Shown: one piece after another, positions 5,743 to 8,588 of the stretch
Position numbering within the stretch: position 1 is the first letter of the stretch
Layout of the letters: each line of letters opens with the position of its first letter
Assembly: GCA_045543635.1 (NCBI GenBank)
Contig: JAZQMT010000116.1
Span: 1 to 8,588, forward strand
Direction of reading: 5' to 3'
DNA: 8,588 bases
Origin: SIG578 sp045543635
GTDB taxonomy: Bacteria > Bacillota > Clostridia > Oscillospirales > Ruminococcaceae
Notes under the pieces: generated by a model
Told to the model about the DNA's origin: nothing
The model's input: only the letters and a program-made list of their open reading frames with translations
The model's database searches: none
Made by a program: the position numbers and the translations under genes

Positions 5743-6912
5743 ATGCCGGATATTACACAAGACACCCGTTTTTCGGCTTTGGAGCAAGCCTTTGTAAATT
5801 CCCCTGTTCCATTTGCGCTTGTTGACAGCGAGCTGCATATTGTTACCATGAACGAGGCTCTTTCCAAGCGCTACCCTGATATAAAAGACCCTGTCTGCTT
5901 ATATCTTTTATTCCAAGATGTCGATAAACAGACTGTTTTAAACTATTTACATTCCGAAAGAACCTACGAGCTTGTACATGACCTTCCGGATCAGAAAAAA
6001 GCCCGCATTATTTTAACGGCGCTTTTTTCGGAAAACGAGCCCGATAAGCTTTTAGGAGCGACCGCGCTTATTCCCCCTGCCGATATACAAAATTCCAATA
6101 TTTTTTCTGCGACAGACGATAATGAATGTCAGACAGCGATAAACCGCGAGCTGCGTGACAGAATTACCATGATGTTCACTTCCATATACGCGCTTTCGCA
6201 CACAAATGATTTGGACCGTTCTCCCAAAGTTTGTGATTATATTAATAACATAAACCAAAACTGTTATCAGCTTTTGCGAATATCGGATAATCTTGCCAAA
6301 GTGATGCGTTTATCGGCTCAAAATGATTATGCAAACTTTCATCTCATTGACCTTGTACCCTACCTTGAAAAACTCATTAACACCGTTATTCGAATGGATA
6401 ACAAAAATCTTGTACCCATTCACCTTTCCTGTCCGCGCGAAATAATTCCCGTAAAACTCGATTTAGGGCGCATGGAATTTTCCATTACCAATATTTTGCT
6501 CAATGCCATAAAATACACCCGTGACGGAAACGAGATAGAGGTTTCTCTGCGTACAGCAGGAAAAAACGCAATTATTTCTATTTCAGACAAAGGTGTCGGT
6601 ATCCCCAAAAACATTATGCCCCTTGTCGGAACACCTTATTTCTCCTATTCGCATGGTGATAGATTTGAGGCAGGCTTTGGCATTGGTTTGTTTATCGCTA
6701 AAAAATATATCGCTTCGCACGGCGGCAGCTTTTCTATTCAAAGCATTGAAAATGAGGGAACAACAGTTACTGTTTCTCTTCCTATAGACGAGGAAAAGGA
6801 GGGATTTCCCACCACAGTTACGCTGCAGTCCCCTCCTCGTTTTGAACCGGAACAAAAATTTTCTCAAACCGCCATTCAGTTAAGCGAAGTTTGTTATTAC
6901 CCTGCCCTTTAA
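5743..6912 (+). CDS. Orphan soluble PAS/HATPase sensor-kinase-like protein lacking the usual phosphoacceptor His
   Basis: 389 residues from ATG 5743, preceded by AGGAAAGGG (5731-5739). No signal peptide or membrane segment is seen, so it should be cytosolic. Residues 10-110 look like a PAS sensor domain (AFVNSPVPFALVDSELHIVTMN). Residues 130-190 align with the dimerisation/phosphotransfer helices: NRELRDRIT (134-142) matches the SHELRTPLT box, but the histidine position is Arg135. The HATPase_c domain (about 235-347) appears intact: N-box ITNILLNAIKYT with Asn250 and Asn254, SDKGVGIP with Asp282, FSYS, and GFGIGL (311-316). A 40-residue tail follows. No response regulator is adjacent. The family is normally a two-component histidine kinase; here it may use another residue, bind ATP as a sensor, or act as a pseudokinase. 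It is divergent from gap and has its own promoter and terminator. Confidence 0.85.
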   Translation: MPDITQDTRFSALEQAFVNSPVPFALVDSELHIVTMNEALSKRYPDIKDPVCLYLLFQDVDKQTVLNYLHSERTYELVHDLPDQKKARIILTALFSENEPDKLLGATALIPPADIQNSNIFSATDDNECQTAINRELRDRITMMFTSIYALSHTNDLDRSPKVCDYINNINQNCYQLLRISDNLAKVMRLSAQNDYANFHLIDLVPYLEKLINTVIRMDNKNLVPIHLSCPREIIPVKLDLGRMEFSITNILLNAIKYTRDGNEIEVSLRTAGKNAIISISDKGVGIPKNIMPLVGTPYFSYSHGDRFEAGFGIGLFIAKKYIASHGGSFSIQSIENEGTTVTVSLPIDEEKEGFPTTVTLQSPPRFEPEQKFSQTAIQLSEVCYYPAL

Positions 6913-6919
6913 CCCACCC

Positions 6920-6953
6920 GCCGCTGCCTTTTGGCAGCCGCTGTTTTGTTTTA
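6920..6953 (+). terminator. Intrinsic terminator of the kinase-like gene
   Basis: GCTGCC (6923-6928) and GGCAGC (6933-6938) pair around a TTTT loop, with two further outer pairs beyond a C-C mismatch, followed by TGTTTTGTTTTATT. It starts about ten bases after the stop codon at 6910-6912. Confidence 0.85.
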
Positions 6954-6963
6954 TTGAGCTTCT

Positions 6964-6994
6964 TTTACATAATTCTATTTAGAGCTTATGTAAA
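6964..6994. repeat. 9-bp inverted repeat upstream of the ATP synthase operon
   Basis: TTTACATAA (6964-6972) and TTATGTAAA (6986-6994) are perfect reverse complements 13 bases apart. The rest of 6913-7140 is A/T-rich and shows no gene that I can support. The element is about 150 bases upstream of the atp promoter; it could be a weak secondary hairpin after the terminator or a protein site. Confidence 0.4.
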
Positions 6995-7140
6995 GCAGTC
7001 TTTACCGTATTTAACAAGTACCAAAACAGATAACAACGGGATCATTAAAGATATAAAAACATTCTTAATTAAATGATTCCTTCAATTAATTGTAAATCAA
7101 ACACAATCCGTAGTAAACTGCATTTTTTTTGTAATAAGGA

Positions 7141-7168
7141 TTGAAAATTTTTATAATTATGTTATACT
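7141..7168 (+). promoter_or_regulatory. Promoter of the ATP synthase operon
   Basis: TTGAAA (7141-7146), a 16-base spacer and TATACT (7163-7168), with TG at 7160-7161 forming an extended -10 (TGTTATACT). Transcription would begin near 7175, giving a short leader before atpI and excluding the longer in-frame starts at 7141 and 7171. Confidence 0.7.
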
Positions 7169-7200
7169 ATATGAGAATATTATTTAAGGATATGGTCGAT

Positions 7201-7587
7201 TTGAAAAAAGTTGATTCAACTGTTCTGAAGGAAACATGTTATGTAGCGTTGGTGACATTCATTCTCAGCGTACTGATGCAGGCTGTTTTCTTAATAGCAG
7301 GCAAATGGAATTATACCGTGCTGCTCGGTAATCTTCTTGGCAGTGCTGCGGCCATAGGTAATTTTTTTCTTATGGGGCTTACGGTACAATCTGCGCTCGG
7401 GCTTGATGTAAAGGATGCCAAAAATCGCATGAAACTTTCACAAATGTTGCGTACCCTGTTTATGTTTATAGTAGCAGTTGTCGGATATGTCACTCCTGTG
7501 TTTAGCCTGCTCGCAGTTGTCATTCCTTATGTGTTTCCGCGCATTGCGGTTGCCTTTCGCGCAATTTCAATCAAAAAACAGGGGTGA
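7201..7587 (+). CDS. atpI: ATP synthase subunit I-like membrane protein (AtpI family)
   Basis: 128 residues from TTG 7201. AAGGA (7186-7190) is ten bases upstream of this TTG but only one base from the in-frame ATG at 7192, so TTG is preferred. The protein is very hydrophobic, with about four membrane helices (roughly 13-33, 39-62, 83-101, 102-120), a glycine-rich LLGNLLGSAAAIGNFFLMG stretch in the second, and a basic end (RAISIKKQG). Its position directly before atpB matches AtpI, a small membrane protein at the head of many atp operons. In other bacteria AtpI helps assemble the c-ring or handles cations; this is known of the family, not seen here. Sequence similarity within the family is low, so the call rests on size, topology and gene order. 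Its TGA stop is 11 bases before atpB. Confidence 0.75.
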   Translation: MKKVDSTVLKETCYVALVTFILSVLMQAVFLIAGKWNYTVLLGNLLGSAAAIGNFFLMGLTVQSALGLDVKDAKNRMKLSQMLRTLFMFIVAVVGYVTPVFSLLAVVIPYVFPRIAVAFRAISIKKQG

Positions 7588-7598
7588 GGTGAACAGAT

Positions 7599-8492
7599 TT
7601 GAATAAAACAAGCTTCAAATTTAAAATAGCGGATATTTTCTACATTACGATGATGATTATCCCGATTGTTTTCGGCATCGTTCTGCAGATTCTGACTAAG
7701 CCTGCATCTGAAGGAATATCAATAACGGGCGCAAGAATTTATTTTACAATTCCCTTACCGATTCAGGATATGCCTATCACGGAAGCGCAGGTCAATTCGG
7801 TGTTGGTTCTTATTGTTATATTCTTTTTCTGTTTATTTATAACTCACGGTATGACGGAAAAAATCGATTTAAAGAGACAGCATTTTGCGGAAATGATTGT
7901 TGAAAAGGTCGATTCACTCATAAACGAGAATATGGGTGAATATTTCAAAGGCTTTTCGCCGTTTATCATTGCGATTCTTGCACTTTCTGCTTTTTCAAGT
8001 CTTATAACTCTTTTCGGTCTCTTTCCTCCGACATCGGATATAAACGTTGTCGGCGGCTGGGCGGTGCTTGTATTTGTTCTTATTACTTATTATAAGATGA
8101 AGTGTGGACCGATAAACTATTTAAAGAGCTTCACTCAGCCGGTCGGCTTGCTTACCCCGATAAATCTTATCAGCGAAATCGCAACTCCCGTTTCAATGGC
8201 ATTCCGTCATTACGGCAATGTGCTTTCGGGAACGGTTATTTCTGTTCTTTTAGGCTCTGCGCTTGCAGGTCTTTCATCAAAGGTGCTCGGTTGGTTGCCC
8301 GGCTTCCTTGCGGATATTCCGCTTTTTCAGGTGGGTATTCCGGCGGTTCTTTCAATTTATTTTGATGTTTTCAGCGGCTGCCTGCAGGCATTCATTTTTG
8401 CAATGCTGACAATGATGTATGTTGCAGGTGCATTCGATTTGGAAACCTATGAAAAGAAAAAAGCACTTAAATGTGCAAAAAATAAATCATAA
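7599..8492 (+). CDS. atpB: F-type ATP synthase subunit a
   Basis: 297 residues, starting at TTG 7599 with GAGGTGA (7586-7592) overlapping the atpI stop codon. Subunit a is the integral membrane stator that, with the c-ring, forms the two half-channels for ion passage. The essential arginine is Arg203 in the conserved PVSMAFRHYGNVLSG block (197-211), equivalent to Arg210 of the E. coli protein. LQAFIFAMLTMMYVAGAF (262-279) is the conserved last membrane helix, with Gln263 in the position of E. coli Gln252. Five to six membrane helices are visible, at about 12-32, 66-84, 119-142, 150-166, 205-228 and 248-278. The end is short and basic (KKKALKCAKNKS). atpE follows after 25 bases. The reading frame is intact. 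Confidence 0.95.
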   Translation: MNKTSFKFKIADIFYITMMIIPIVFGIVLQILTKPASEGISITGARIYFTIPLPIQDMPITEAQVNSVLVLIVIFFFCLFITHGMTEKIDLKRQHFAEMIVEKVDSLINENMGEYFKGFSPFIIAILALSAFSSLITLFGLFPPTSDINVVGGWAVLVFVLITYYKMKCGPINYLKSFTQPVGLLTPINLISEIATPVSMAFRHYGNVLSGTVISVLLGSALAGLSSKVLGWLPGFLADIPLFQVGIPAVLSIYFDVFSGCLQAFIFAMLTMMYVAGAFDLETYEKKKALKCAKNKS

Positions 8493-8517
8493 AATATAAT
8501 TAACGGAGGAAAACAAA

Positions 8518-8588
8518 ATGGAACTCGCATTAGGTATTATTTTAGGTTGTTGCGCTCTCGGCGCAGGTATGGCAATGATTGCAGGTAT
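8518..8588 (+). CDS. atpE: F-type ATP synthase subunit c, N-terminal part (cut by the window end)
   Basis: Only 23 codons are visible: MELALGIILGCCALGAGMAMIAG. The ATG at 8518 follows ACGGAGGA (8503-8510), a strong site seven bases away, in line with the many copies of c needed per complex. The stretch is the start of the first helix of the c-hairpin. The GAGxAMIAG pattern resembles, from memory, the first helix of sodium-type c subunits such as that of Ilyobacter tartaricus. The ion-binding residues lie beyond the window, so ion type cannot be decided here. Confidence 0.93.
   Translation, partial: MELALGIILGCCALGAGMAMIAG

Noticed and set aside
6891..7076. 61-codon ORF after the kinase-like gene
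   Set aside because: It overlaps the end of the kinase-like gene and runs through its terminator, and no ribosome site or conserved motif is seen.

Overview
The window looks like chromosomal DNA of a low-to-moderate GC Gram-positive anaerobe of the class Clostridia, most likely an Oscillospirales/Ruminococcaceae-type gut bacterium. The signs are strong AGGAGG-type ribosome sites, A/T-rich sigma-A-like promoters, several TTG starts, a secreted protein with a sortase-like C-terminus, an atpI-atpB-atpE order, and a LuxR-type regulator family that I associate from memory with this group. The taxonomic call is inference. No phage, IS element, CRISPR array, tRNA or rRNA was seen.

Layout. (1) 1-1720: the end of argG and all of argH, the last two steps of arginine biosynthesis, closed by a strong intrinsic terminator. 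(2) 1760-2980: a regulator with an excisionase/MerR-like helix-turn-helix at the N-terminus, a helical repeat middle and a LuxR-type helix-turn-helix at the C-terminus. One in-frame TAA (2363-2365) splits it into two ORFs. (3) 2981-4406: a 334-base non-coding region (perfect dyad, two or three promoter-like elements, a leader with several hairpins) leading into a secreted, very acidic surface protein with a signal peptide, a putative Ig-like region, a Pro/Lys-rich stalk and a C-terminal SPLTSDN-hydrophobic-KK tail. (4) 4428-5571, minus strand: type I glyceraldehyde-3-phosphate dehydrogenase (gap) with its own promoter and terminator. (5) 5680-6953, plus strand, divergent from gap: a soluble PAS/HATPase sensor-kinase-like protein whose expected phosphoacceptor histidine is replaced by arginine. 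(6) 7141-8588: the start of an F-type ATP synthase operon (atpI, atpB, first 23 codons of atpE).

How the genes work together. The arginine genes, gap and the ATP synthase operon are housekeeping. The accessory part is the regulator, the surface protein and the orphan kinase. The broken regulator lies directly upstream of the surface-protein gene, so it may once have controlled it; this is inference from position only. The points most worth following up are the single nonsense codon in the regulator, the kinase without the canonical histidine, the atypical sorting-like signal of the surface protein, and its structured leader. I did not find a clearly new multi-gene system.
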